A DNA stretch of 16,821 bases from an uncultured Bifidobacterium sp. (GTDB lineage Bacteria; Actinomycetota; Actinomycetes; Actinomycetales; Bifidobacteriaceae): the NCBI RefSeq assembly GCF_959020145.1, contig NZ_CAUEQY010000025.1:1-16821 (forward strand). Direction: 5' to 3'. Below are positions 1 to 6,938 of the stretch, in pieces. Numbering within the stretch: the first letter of the stretch is position 1; each line of letters starts with the position of its first letter. The notes under the pieces were generated by a model. That model saw only the letters and a program-made list of their open reading frames with translations, had not been told where the DNA came from and ran no database searches. The position numbers and the translations under genes were made by a program.

Positions 1-987
1 GACGACGTGACATGGCTGATCGGGCCGGGCGATCGTTTCGGCATCGTCGGCGCGAACGGTGCCGGAAAATCGACGTTATTGAAGATTCTTGACGGCACGA
101 TCACCCCCACTGTAGGTCATGTGAATATTGGCAAAACCGTGAAATTCGCGGTGCTTTCACAGCGTCTCGACGAATTGGAGAAGCTCGGTAAATACAAGAT
201 CAAGGAAGTGCTGAGCCGTTACAAGCCGAGCTATATCGTGGACGGCAAGGAAACCACGCCGGGGCAGATGATGGAGCGTCTCGGATTCGAGTCGGCGCAG
301 CTGATGACGCCGATCAAGGACCTATCGGGTGGTCAGAAGCGTCGTATGCAGTTGCTGCTGATCCTACTGGACGAGCCGAACGTGCTCATCATGGATGAGC
401 CCGGCAATGATCTCGACACCGACATGCTCGCCGTGATGGAGGATCTGCTCGACACTTGGCCGGGAACTCTGATCGTCGTCTCCCATGACCGGTATCTACT
501 CGAACGTGTCACCGATCAGCAGTTCGCGCTGATCGGCGGCAAGGTGCGCCACCTGCCCGGTGGCGTGCAGGATTATCTGGACATGACTGAGGCCATCAAG
601 AACGGCAAGAATCCGTTTGCGGACGAAAAGGCAGGTGCCGGCAAAGGCAAGAGGGGCGGTTCCGCTGGGACTGCCGGTTCCACGACCGAAGGCACCGCAG
701 GCAACTCCGCAAGTGGGTCTGCGACTGCTGAAACCGCATCTTCCGCGCCTTCTACGCCGAAACTTTCCGGCAAGGCCTTTCACGAAGCCTCCAAGCGCGT
801 ATCGGCAATCGAGCGCAAACTCGCCAAACTCGAAGAGCAGAAAGCCGATCTTGAGCAGCAAATGGCCGCGCACGACCCCAGCGACTACGAGGGCCTAGGC
901 AAGCTCAACGACCAGCTTCAAGCCGTCACCGACGAGTCCGAAGAACTTGAACTCGAATGGATGGAACTCTCCGAACAGCTCGAGTAG
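1..987 (+). CDS. ABC-F family ATPase, Uup-like, 3' part only
   Basis: Cytosolic ribosome-associated ATPase of the ABC-F type, which acts on translating or assembling ribosomes and is not a transporter. The frame is open from base 1, so the gene begins outside the window; what is visible is the second nucleotide-binding domain and the C-terminal tail. Visible motifs are Walker A GANGAGKST (nt 49-75), signature LSGGQ (322-336), Walker B VLIMDEP (382-402) followed by GNDLDTD, and the H-loop SHDRYLL (481-501). There is no transmembrane segment. After the ATPase comes a low-complexity Gly/Ala/Ser/Thr-rich linker (about nt 625-760), then a charged helical domain (about 765-984) resembling the C-terminal coiled-coil of Uup; EttA lacks such a domain. 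The GNDLD sequence replaces the more usual TNDLD/TNHLD. Membership in ABC-F is firm; the exact subfamily is an inference because the first ABC domain and interdomain linker are missing. Confidence 0.93.
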   Translation, partial: DDVTWLIGPGDRFGIVGANGAGKSTLLKILDGTITPTVGHVNIGKTVKFAVLSQRLDELEKLGKYKIKEVLSRYKPSYIVDGKETTPGQMMERLGFESAQLMTPIKDLSGGQKRRMQLLLILLDEPNVLIMDEPGNDLDTDMLAVMEDLLDTWPGTLIVVSHDRYLLERVTDQQFALIGGKVRHLPGGVQDYLDMTEAIKNGKNPFADEKAGAGKGKRGGSAGTAGSTTEGTAGNSASGSATAETASSAPSTPKLSGKAFHEASKRVSAIERKLAKLEEQKADLEQQMAAHDPSDYEGLGKLNDQLQAVTDESEELELEWMELSEQLE

Positions 988-1180
988 CATTCGTATCGCC
1001 CGCGTCAATTACCGGACAGGGTGTGCATGTTGTGGCGGCGGCGCAGCTCCTCCATCGTTTCCGGTGAATGTTGGCCATTCGTGCGACAGCGATGCGTGGC
1101 ATTCCATGTGCCAATGTCATATTCTTGTTATTGCAGGAAACCTTAGCTGTTCTTGTCGGAGAGACCAATGGAGGTGCCTT

Positions 1181-1720
1181 ATGAATCAAGTGATGCGAAG
1201 AAGCGCCTGTTGCTTGTTGTCCAGCTTGTTGTTGTGGTCATGCGTTGGCTGCACGAAAGCTGCACATGAAAGTTTCGGTGATGGCTCCGTACAGAGCGGC
1301 AGCGAGAATGATGATGCCGCAAAACAGGCATATAAAGCATTTACTGTGGACGCTCTGGACCGTGTCGCCGTCGATGATCTCAATAGCTCGGGCAAACTGG
1401 TTCTAGTAAACAAGCTGGGTGCGAAATCCGTACATGGCGATGATGCTATTTCATTTACAAAAACAGTTGATGACAGCAATATGTATTATGTCATCTCCAT
1501 GTGTAAGCAGAAGGAGCAGGCTCCCTATTCGTTTGTTCTCTACAAAGATGGACAGCCACACACCCTAACCACTAGGGAGGCCTGTACATCTAACGGAATA
1601 GAAACGATCTCTCTCCCGGCAAAGAATTTCCCAGATGCCACCTCATTGTCCATTATCAATATCGGCAATACGGATCTTGTTGTTTCCGTATATGAAGTAA
1701 AGGAACCCCATCATGAATAA
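1181..1720 (+). CDS. Predicted lipoprotein, unknown function
   Basis: A 179-residue protein I do not recognise. The start is ATG 1181, with GGAGG (1170-1174) six bases upstream. The frame is open farther upstream to 947, but that part has no ribosome binding site and would overlap the ABC-F gene. The N-terminus has two arginines (residues 6-7), a hydrophobic stretch (9-20) and cysteines at 21 and 24 (LWSC, CVGC). This resembles a lipoprotein signal peptide with an imperfect lipobox, so the mature protein is probably membrane-anchored and extracellular. A Ser/Asp/Gly-rich spacer follows (about 30-45), then a 130-residue domain that looks beta-rich, with two more cysteines (about 106 and 134) that could form a disulfide. 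Codons such as TTT, AAA, ACA and ATA are commoner than in the flanking genes, which suggests later acquisition. The gene is co-directional with the ABC-F gene, 193 bp away, with no obvious functional link. Confidence 0.75.
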   Translation: MNQVMRRSACCLLSSLLLWSCVGCTKAAHESFGDGSVQSGSENDDAAKQAYKAFTVDALDRVAVDDLNSSGKLVLVNKLGAKSVHGDDAISFTKTVDDSNMYYVISMCKQKEQAPYSFVLYKDGQPHTLTTREACTSNGIETISLPAKNFPDATSLSIINIGNTDLVVSVYEVKEPHHE

Positions 1721-1817
1721 TTTCAGTCATAATGCTCCCTGTCGTGCTGCCATCATCATGGTTTGTGGCATCACGATGAATGCTACTGGGCTAGTTGTTG
1801 CAAAACTGGCCGATTAG
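1713..1817 (+). CDS. Small 34-codon ORF overlapping the lipoprotein gene; possible truncated gene
   Basis: ATG 1713 lies inside the last codons of the lipoprotein gene (8-base overlap, ATGAATAA). AGGA sits eight bases upstream inside the coding end, a layout typical of translational coupling. The product has a short polar N-terminus, then a moderately hydrophobic stretch containing CRAAIIMVCGI and GLVVAKLAD, and it stops at TAG 1815-1817. The good start signal and very short length suggest the 5' remnant of a second membrane or lipoprotein gene that lost its body. A genuine small protein is possible. No family is recognised. Confidence 0.35.
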   Translation: MNNFSHNAPCRAAIIMVCGITMNATGLVVAKLAD

Positions 1818-2058
1818 GTAGATGGGGTAGTAGGTGATGTTGTGGTCGGTTTCGATGTTGCCGGGGCCGAAAACTAATCCTTGGTGAAGGTGATAACTTT
1901 CCTCTGCCAACACATTATTAAGCGCTCGATGAACCTTGTTTGATATCTTCTTGCGCCTTGCGAACGTCTATGAGACTGTTGTTTTGCGCAAAAGATGCTA
2001 CTGCAGCTGGCATGCCTCCAATGATCAGATATTTTCTGAATATCGCAGATCTGACAAC
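1721..2058. other. Intergenic stretch of about 400 bp between lipoprotein gene and ilvN
   Basis: Apart from the two short frames reported here (1713-1817 plus, 1791-1967 minus) and the ilvN terminator at its right edge, I see no intact gene, RNA gene or repeat. The DNA is AT-richer than its surroundings, in keeping with a decayed accessory patch. Confidence 0.6.
1791..1967 (-). pseudogene. Possible decayed 3' fragment of an unidentified gene
   Basis: On the minus strand a frame is open from just after a TAG (1968-1970) to a TAG at 1791-1793, 58 codons with no ATG. The last third (about 1797-1865) uses strongly GC-ending codons like neighbouring real genes and gives a plausible protein end containing FGPGNIETDHN and YYPIYLIGQF. 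The first part is less biased. No start codon or ribosome binding site is convincing. I read it as the leftover C-terminus of a lost gene, but a chance open frame cannot be excluded. Its end overlaps the end of the 34-codon ORF on the other strand. Confidence 0.25.
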
Positions 2059-2093
2059 AAAAAGGGCTTTCCCGCGTTGAAACGGGAAAGCCC
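2059..2093 (-). terminator. Rho-independent terminator of ilvBN
   Basis: A perfect 11-bp inverted repeat, GGGCTTTCCCG (2064-2074) and CGGGAAAGCCC (2083-2093), with an 8-base loop. Read on the minus strand it is followed by five T residues (2059-2063). It lies 27 bases past the ilvN stop codon, so it ends the ilvBN transcript. Confidence 0.9.
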
Positions 2094-2120
2094 TGTAGGT
2101 TTGGGATTAGGCTGATTGGA

Positions 2121-2669
2121 TCAGCGACCGGTGATTTCGGAGCCGAGCACCTTTTCGCTCAAGGCCTTCGGACCGCGCGTCACTGCGACCGCGCCGGAAC
2201 GAACCAGCTCGATAATGCCGTAATGCTCCAAAAGCCCCAGCAGCGCATCAATCTTGCCTTCGGCACCGGTGGCTTCGATGGTCAGCGATTCCGGATTCAC
2301 ATCGACCACGCGCACGCGGAACAGACGCACGATCTCAAGCACGTCGGAACGGTTGGATTCGTCGGCAGTTACCTTGATAAGCACCAGTTCGCGCTCCACA
2401 GTGGTGTTCGGATCCAAATCCACGATTTTCAACACATGCAGCAGCTTGTTGAGCTGCTTGATGATCTGCTCGAGCGGCACCTCATCCACATCGGCGGTCA
2501 CCGTGACACGCGAAATGTCAGGACGCTCGGTGGGGGAGACGGACAGCGAGTTGATGTTGAACGCACGACGGGCGAACAGGCCGGCAATACGTGCCAGCAC
2601 GCCCGGACGGTTCTCTACGAGCACGGAAAGCGTATGGCGCTTGGAACCCGGCTGAGATGCAGGATACAT
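2121..2669 (-). CDS. ilvN: Acetolactate synthase small (regulatory) subunit
   Basis: Regulatory subunit of acetohydroxyacid synthase, the first common enzyme of valine, leucine and isoleucine synthesis. It binds the catalytic IlvB subunit and confers valine feedback control. The 182-residue product has an N-terminal ACT domain (about residues 12-85) with the characteristic ENRPGVLARIAGLFARR and NINSLSV segments, then the C-terminal ALS_ss domain (about 90-170) with ERELVLIKV near its start. Length is normal for the long bacterial IlvN form. The start ATG (2667-2669) has an AAGGAAGGG purine run about seven bases upstream. It follows ilvB by 37 bp on the same strand and ends just before a strong terminator, so the two subunits are almost certainly co-transcribed. 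Confidence 0.97.
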   Translation of the reverse strand: MYPASQPGSKRHTLSVLVENRPGVLARIAGLFARRAFNINSLSVSPTERPDISRVTVTADVDEVPLEQIIKQLNKLLHVLKIVDLDPNTTVERELVLIKVTADESNRSDVLEIVRLFRVRVVDVNPESLTIEATGAEGKIDALLGLLEHYGIIELVRSGAVAVTRGPKALSEKVLGSEITGR

Positions 2670-2706
2670 TGGTAGACCCTTCCTTACTACTTACTCGTTT
2701 GCTCGT

Positions 2707-4578
2707 TTACTCGTTGTCGGCAGCGGCTTTCGGGCGCTGCAGCGGCTTGATTCCGGGCATATAGGTGACATTGTCGTTGGAATCGCCAGCTGCGACCATC
2801 GGCCACACCATAGCGTCCTTCCACACGCGGAAGTCGATAAGCACCGGGCGATCGTTGATTTCGTTGGCCTTCTTGATCGCCTCAATGGCTTCTTCTTCCG
2901 TGAACGCACGCATGCCGATGCAACCGTACGCTTCGGCAAGCTTCACGAAATCAGGAACATCCACGATTTCCGGCGTATTCTCTCCATCCATCAGATTGGT
3001 GGCGGAATAATGCTCGCCGTAGAACAGGGTCTGCCACTGACGAACCATGCCATACACGGAATTGTTCAGCAGCGCGATCTTGACTGGCGTGTGATCGTGG
3101 AACGCGGTCGCCAGCTCTTCAGACGTCATCTGGAAGGAACCGTCGCCGTCAATCAGCCACACCGGCTTCTCGCCCTCATGGAAACGTTCGGAACCGACAC
3201 GGGCGCCGATGGCGGCCGGCAGTCCGTAACCCATGGTGCCAAGGCCGCCGGAGCTCAGCCAAGAATGCGGCTTCTCGAAATCGATGAGCTGCGTGGCCCA
3301 CATCTGATGCTGGCCCACACCGGTAACCCAAATCGTGTCAGAATCAGCCAGGTCGGAAAGCTGCTTGATGACCCACTGCGGAGCGAGCGAACCATCGGTC
3401 GGCTCGTCCCACTTGATCGGGTACTTTTCACGCCAATCGTTGATGATCTCCCACCAATGCGAAGTGTCAGGCTTGCCATGCACGGCCTGCTCGCGCTTGA
3501 TTTCCGGAATGAGATCCTTCAGCACGGTTGCCACATCGCCAACGATCGGCACATCCGGCTGACGGTTCTTGCCGATTTCCGCCGGATCGATATCAATGTG
3601 AATCACACGTGCACCCGGAGCGAAAGCGTCAAGCTTGCCGGTTACACGATCGTCGAAACGAGCGCCGATCGCAACAAGCAGATCGCAACGCTGCACGGCA
3701 CCGGTAGCGGCAATCGTGCCATGCATGCCAAGCATGCCAAGCACCTTCGGATCGGAATCAGGCACAACACCGCGTGCGGGCAGCGTGGTGACGATCGGAG
3801 CGTTCGTGACTTCCGCCAGCTCCTGCACGAGCTTGCCGGCATCGGAACGTGCCGCGCCGCCGCCCACATACAGCACCGGACGGTACGACTGCTCGAACAG
3901 CTTCGCAGCGTCGGAAAGCACACGGCCGTGCGCCTTCGTGGTGGGATTGTAGCCGGGCAGAATCATGCGCTGCGGCCACGAATAGTACATATCGCCGGTC
4001 TGCGCGGTTTTGGTGACGTCGACCACCACCGGACCAGGGCGGCCGGAACGTGCCACATAGTGCGCTTCAGCCAGCACACGCGGAATGTCCTGCGCACGCG
4101 TGACCAGATAGGAGTGCTTGACCACCGGGTAGGTTGCGCCGACGATATCGGCTTCCTGGAAGGCGTCGGTGCCAATGGCGTTCACGCCGACCTGGCCGGT
4201 GATGACCACCATCGGCACGGAATCCATGTTCGCGTCGGCGATCGGGGTGATCATGTTCGTGGCGCCCGGGCCGGACGTGACGATGCACACGCCGACCTGA
4301 CCGGTCGATACGGCATAGCCTTCAGCCGCATGACCTGCGGCCTGTTCGTGGCGCATCAGCACAAAACGGAAGCTGGTTTCATCATTGATTGCATCGTATA
4401 CCGGCAGAATCGCGCCGCCTGGAACGCCGAAAACATCCTTGACGCCCAGATCTTCCAGCGAACGTACCAGCGCTTCGGCGCCGGTCATCTTCTCGCCGTC
4501 AACAATGGTCTGCTTTTCAGTGGTTGCGGCTGCCTTGGGCATGCCGCTGAATGCCTGCAGGGGCGTAGGTAACACCAT
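2707..4578 (-). CDS. ilvB: Acetolactate synthase large (catalytic) subunit
   Basis: Thiamine-diphosphate enzyme that condenses two pyruvates to acetolactate, or pyruvate with 2-oxobutyrate. From ATG 4578 the product is 623 residues. Visible: the N-terminal TPP-binding domain beginning GAEALVRSLEDLGV, with the catalytic glutamate in RHEQAAG (residue 78) and the TSGPGATN loop; the central FAD-binding-type domain with ARFDDRVTG (about 306-314); the C-terminal TPP domain with SSGGLGTMGYGLP and the metal/diphosphate motif GDGS (478-481) through NN (505-506). Start choice is uncertain. ATG 4578 has AGAGGG only three bases upstream, ATG 4590 has a weak signal, and GTG 4641 is open but carries extra residues not typical of the family. 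IlvN follows 37 bp downstream. I see no T-box or leader-peptide attenuator upstream. Confidence 0.96.
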   Translation of the reverse strand: MVLPTPLQAFSGMPKAAATTEKQTIVDGEKMTGAEALVRSLEDLGVKDVFGVPGGAILPVYDAINDETSFRFVLMRHEQAAGHAAEGYAVSTGQVGVCIVTSGPGATNMITPIADANMDSVPMVVITGQVGVNAIGTDAFQEADIVGATYPVVKHSYLVTRAQDIPRVLAEAHYVARSGRPGPVVVDVTKTAQTGDMYYSWPQRMILPGYNPTTKAHGRVLSDAAKLFEQSYRPVLYVGGGAARSDAGKLVQELAEVTNAPIVTTLPARGVVPDSDPKVLGMLGMHGTIAATGAVQRCDLLVAIGARFDDRVTGKLDAFAPGARVIHIDIDPAEIGKNRQPDVPIVGDVATVLKDLIPEIKREQAVHGKPDTSHWWEIINDWREKYPIKWDEPTDGSLAPQWVIKQLSDLADSDTIWVTGVGQHQMWATQLIDFEKPHSWLSSGGLGTMGYGLPAAIGARVGSERFHEGEKPVWLIDGDGSFQMTSEELATAFHDHTPVKIALLNNSVYGMVRQWQTLFYGEHYSATNLMDGENTPEIVDVPDFVKLAEAYGCIGMRAFTEEEAIEAIKKANEINDRPVLIDFRVWKDAMVWPMVAAGDSNDNVTYMPGIKPLQRPKAAADNE

Positions 4579-4744
4579 GTTCCCTCTCATATTCGCTCGT
4601 GGAACTTTCTTACAGGGGTATGCTGCCGCGTTTCGGTGCACGCAATCAGCCGAACCCCATCATCGGAAAGCGGCGCAATCGCTTGTGGCGACTTGCGAAT
4701 CGCAATCCTTCGCTAGTAATCAGTCTATGCTATCGGCTGACAGG

Positions 4745-4772
4745 AGAATATGCCGGATTCGTGCCATATTCT
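4745..4772. promoter_or_regulatory. 8-bp inverted repeat between rnc and ilvB, possible operator
   Basis: AGAATATG (4745-4752) and CATATTCT (4765-4772) form a perfect 8-bp inverted repeat with a 12-base centre, about 170 bp upstream of the ilvB start. There is no T-run, so it is not a terminator. Its position fits an operator for ilvBN, but no known regulator motif is recognised. A TAGACT on the minus strand (4722-4727) could be a -10 element; no good -35 matches it. Confidence 0.35.
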
Positions 4773-4836
4773 GGCGTATTGCGTTCCGCGGCGGTATGAG
4801 AGGGCGGATTCGTAGCTGCTTGTTATCTACCTGCGA

Positions 4837-5664
4837 CTACTTACTGGTGTTTTCGCCGTTGCTGCCGTTACTTTCGTTGCCGCTGTGCTTGTGATGATGT
4901 TTGCGATGCTTACGGACGTTTTGTGCTTCAGGCTTGCGATTGTCCAGTGCCTTCCAACCTTTTTCGGCTGCGGCGAGTTGCGCCTTGCGTTTGCTGGTGC
5001 CTGTGCCGGTGCTGATGATTTCGTCGCTTTCGCCCAGCATGACGTTCGCAGTGAACACTTGCGCATATTCCGGACCGGAAACCGACATCTGGTAGCGCGG
5101 TTCGCCGAAGCCCATGCCATGCGCTTTGACGGTAAGCGAGGTTTTCCAATCGAGGGCTGGGCCTTCCGTCGCGACTTCCGCAAGCGTTTCGTCAACAAGA
5201 TGATGCACAACGCGACGTGCCTCGTCAATGCCATGCTGAATGAACGTCGCACCGATCAACGATTCGACGATATCGCACAGAATCGAGCTTTTATCAGCGC
5301 CGCCCTGATCGCTTTCGCCATGACCGAGCAGAATGTACGGGCCTGCATTGAGCTTTTCGCGAGCGATTTTGCTCAAGGATTCCTCGGAAACGGCTTTCGC
5401 GCGCATTTTCGCAAGCTGCCCCTCGTTCATGTCGGGGTGTGCCTTGTACAGGGTTTCCGTGGAGACGAGCTCAAGCACGGCGTCGCCAAGGAATTCCAAA
5501 CGTTCATAGTTTTTTGCGCCCGGATTCTCGTGCGAGAAGGAGCGGTGGGTGAGCGCTTCGACCAGCAGGTCGGGTTCGAGCGTGGTGCCGAGCGCTTCAA
5601 GCAGTGCGTTGGCGGTCATCTCGCCTTCGGAAACGGCGGATGCGTCGGCGTTGTTCTGGGTCAT
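4837..5664 (-). CDS. rnc: Ribonuclease III
   Basis: Double-strand-specific endonuclease that processes rRNA precursors and structured mRNAs. The 275-residue product begins at ATG 5664, preceded by GAGGA five to six bases upstream. The frame is open to 5742 but nothing upstream looks like a start. The N-terminal nuclease domain carries the signature ERLEFLGDAVL with acidic residues E54, E57 and D61, and the second acidic pair D131 and E134 in CDIVESLIGA, so all catalytic carboxylates are present. The double-stranded RNA-binding domain spans about 170-240, ending in TSKRKAQLAAAEKGWKAL. The tail is unusual: a His/Lys/Arg cluster (RKHRKHHHKH, 251-260), then an Asn/Gly/Ser-rich end. It sits downstream of rpmF on the same strand, but a terminator lies between, so it probably has its own promoter. 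Confidence 0.97.
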   Translation of the reverse strand: MTQNNADASAVSEGEMTANALLEALGTTLEPDLLVEALTHRSFSHENPGAKNYERLEFLGDAVLELVSTETLYKAHPDMNEGQLAKMRAKAVSEESLSKIAREKLNAGPYILLGHGESDQGGADKSSILCDIVESLIGATFIQHGIDEARRVVHHLVDETLAEVATEGPALDWKTSLTVKAHGMGFGEPRYQMSVSGPEYAQVFTANVMLGESDEIISTGTGTSKRKAQLAAAEKGWKALDNRKPEAQNVRKHRKHHHKHSGNESNGSNGENTSK

Positions 5665-5840
5665 AATCGTCCTCGGTTTCGTAGTGGGTATGCGACGGCG
5701 AAGCTCGCCGCGCTGTTCGGGACGTTGCGTACGTGGCAACAAGCCAGCGAATCTGGCCGATTGCTATGCAAACAACGATCCCGTTCAGTCTACTCTCCAC
5801 CCATGTCGAGGCGGAAATGCAGGGAAATGCGCGGATACTA

Positions 5841-5896
5841 GGTGGATGCGATACTTGGCGGATGCGAGGTGAGATGGTCGGGTGCATGCGAATGCA
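5841..5896. repeat. Short ATGCGA repeats in the rnc upstream region
   Basis: The 322-bp gap between rnc and rpmF contains no gene. It holds three ATGCGA copies (5846-5851, 5862-5867, 5886-5891). The first two belong to an 11-base unit, GGTGGATGCGA / GGCGGATGCGA, 16 bases apart; the third lies in a TGCAT-GCGA-ATGCA inverted repeat (5883-5896). Read on the minus strand they precede rnc by about 180-230 bp, where its promoter or leader should be. Function unknown. Confidence 0.4.
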
Positions 5897-5925
5897 TATG
5901 GCCAAGTGCGCAGCCTGAAATATAC

Positions 5926-5956
5926 AAAACCCTGCCACCCGTCGATGGCAGGGTTT
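5926..5956 (-). terminator. Terminator after rpmF
   Basis: CCCTGCCA (5930-5937) and TGGCAGGG (5946-5953) form a perfect 8-bp stem with an 8-base loop, extended by flanking AAA/TTT. On the minus strand it ends in TTTTG, 34 bases past the rpmF stop. It should end the coaD-to-rpmF transcript and separates it from rnc. Confidence 0.85.
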
Positions 5957-5986
5957 CAATGCTTCATGCCGTTACTCGGCAGCCAC

Positions 5987-6181
5987 TCACTTGGTGTGGA
6001 TGGAGCGGACAGCCTCGCGGTACACGCGGCCGCGGTAGGCGCCGCAGCTCGGGCAGGCCATGTGCGGCAGCGCCGGAGCGCCACAGTTCGGGCAGGTAAC
6101 GGTCTGGGCGGCCTTGGCCTTCCAGTTTGCGCGGCGAGAATGAGTATTCGCGCGCGAGGTCTTGTACTTAGGCAGTGCCAT
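5987..6181 (-). CDS. rpmF: 50S ribosomal protein L32, zinc-ribbon form
   Basis: Small protein of the large ribosomal subunit. The 64-residue product starts MALPKYKTSRANTHSRR, the typical basic L32 N-terminus, and carries four cysteines in two CxxC pairs (CPNC and CPSC), i.e. the zinc-binding variant and not the cysteine-free, zinc-independent one. The start ATG (6179-6181) has GAGGA six to seven bases upstream. The DUF177 gene lies 116 bp upstream on the same strand, an arrangement conserved across many bacteria, and a terminator follows directly. Confidence 0.97.
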   Translation of the reverse strand: MALPKYKTSRANTHSRRANWKAKAAQTVTCPNCGAPALPHMACPSCGAYRGRVYREAVRSIHTK

Positions 6182-6297
6182 TGTGTTTCCTCTGTTTCGT
6201 TCGAACGATTGAGCTTAAGCGTTCAGTATCTTAACTTGTGCTCCGTACAAATTGCAAAAACCGAGCAAAATCAGCCCTGCCAGCACCCGGATGGACC

Positions 6298-6924
6298 TTA
6301 CTCGTTGCCTTCCAGCCGGGCCTTCAAGCCTTCCAAAGCGGCGAAACGAATATCGGTCACATCGTGATGATGGTCCGGATCCTCGTTCAGATCGGCGCCG
6401 CACTGAGAGCACAATCCCAAGCAATCAGGCTTGCACAGCGGCTGCAACGGCAGTTCCTCGACCAACGTGTCGCGCAGAAGCGTCTCAATATCGGCCCAGG
6501 ATCCGCCTTCAAGCAGCGGATACGAATCCTCCGACTCGTCTTCGCCGGCGATAATGTCGACTTCCTCTTCCTTGACGCCGCCCTTGCCGTTTTTGCCGCC
6601 CTTGCCGGACGCAACGCTTGCGGACTTGTCTTCATATGGGAAGAACGAAGTGACGTTCACCGTCCAATCGCGCTTGATCGGTTTCAGACAGCGGGTGCAT
6701 TCGGCGTGCACGGGGGCACTGATGCGGGCGTTGAAAATCAGGCCGTCGACAATGGAGTCGAACGAGCCGACAACGGTCACATCCGCACCCTCCTCAACGC
6801 CGACGATCTCATCGCCGATGCCGCTCGGTGCGGGGAACGTTGCGTCGATCTCCTTGCTTTGCCCGGCTCGCGAGGCGACTTGCGCCACGGAAATCGCCCA
6901 CGGGGAATCTTCGATACGTGCCAT
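6298..6924 (-). CDS. DUF177 (YceD-type) protein, ribosome-assembly associated
   Basis: Member of the DUF177 family, usually encoded just before rpmF; the family is known to be needed for normal 23S rRNA accumulation. The 208-residue product has the expected cysteine pair in AECTRCLKP (C76, C79) at the end of the N-terminal beta domain. A C-terminal metal-site-like cluster follows, CKPDCLGLCSQCG (C164, C168, C172, C175), then a short conserved tail with DIRFAALEGL. Between them is a Gly/Lys-rich insertion (about 106-118) followed by an acidic run, probably a disordered loop. The start ATG 6924 has GGAAGG (minus strand of 6931-6936) six bases upstream. Spacing to the SepIVA-like gene is 14 bp, implying one operon. 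Confidence 0.92.
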   Translation of the reverse strand: MARIEDSPWAISVAQVASRAGQSKEIDATFPAPSGIGDEIVGVEEGADVTVVGSFDSIVDGLIFNARISAPVHAECTRCLKPIKRDWTVNVTSFFPYEDKSASVASGKGGKNGKGGVKEEEVDIIAGEDESEDSYPLLEGGSWADIETLLRDTLVEELPLQPLCKPDCLGLCSQCGADLNEDPDHHHDVTDIRFAALEGLKARLEGNE

Positions 6925-6938
6925 GTTCAGCCTTCCAT

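Noticed and set aside
947..1180. N-terminal extension of the lipoprotein frame
   Set aside because: It overlaps the ABC-F gene, has no ribosome binding site, and would bury the signal peptide that begins at 1181.
3010..4572. A 520-codon open frame on the plus strand opposite ilvB
   Set aside because: It lies wholly antisense to a gene with all catalytic motifs of acetolactate synthase, and its translation is His/Arg-rich with no recognisable domain. It is an effect of GC-rich codon bias.
4579..4836. T-box or leader-peptide attenuator before ilvB
   Set aside because: I looked for a leader ORF rich in Ile/Val/Leu, a T-box-like conserved sequence and a terminator just upstream of ilvB and found none.
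5665..5742. Longer rnc start at 5742
   Set aside because: The added residues are Arg/Pro-rich and unlike RNase III; ATG 5664 has a well-placed GAGGA.
4885..5841. A 318-codon plus-strand frame opposite rnc
   Set aside because: Rnc is certain from its catalytic residues; this frame crosses the rnc start and has no domain.
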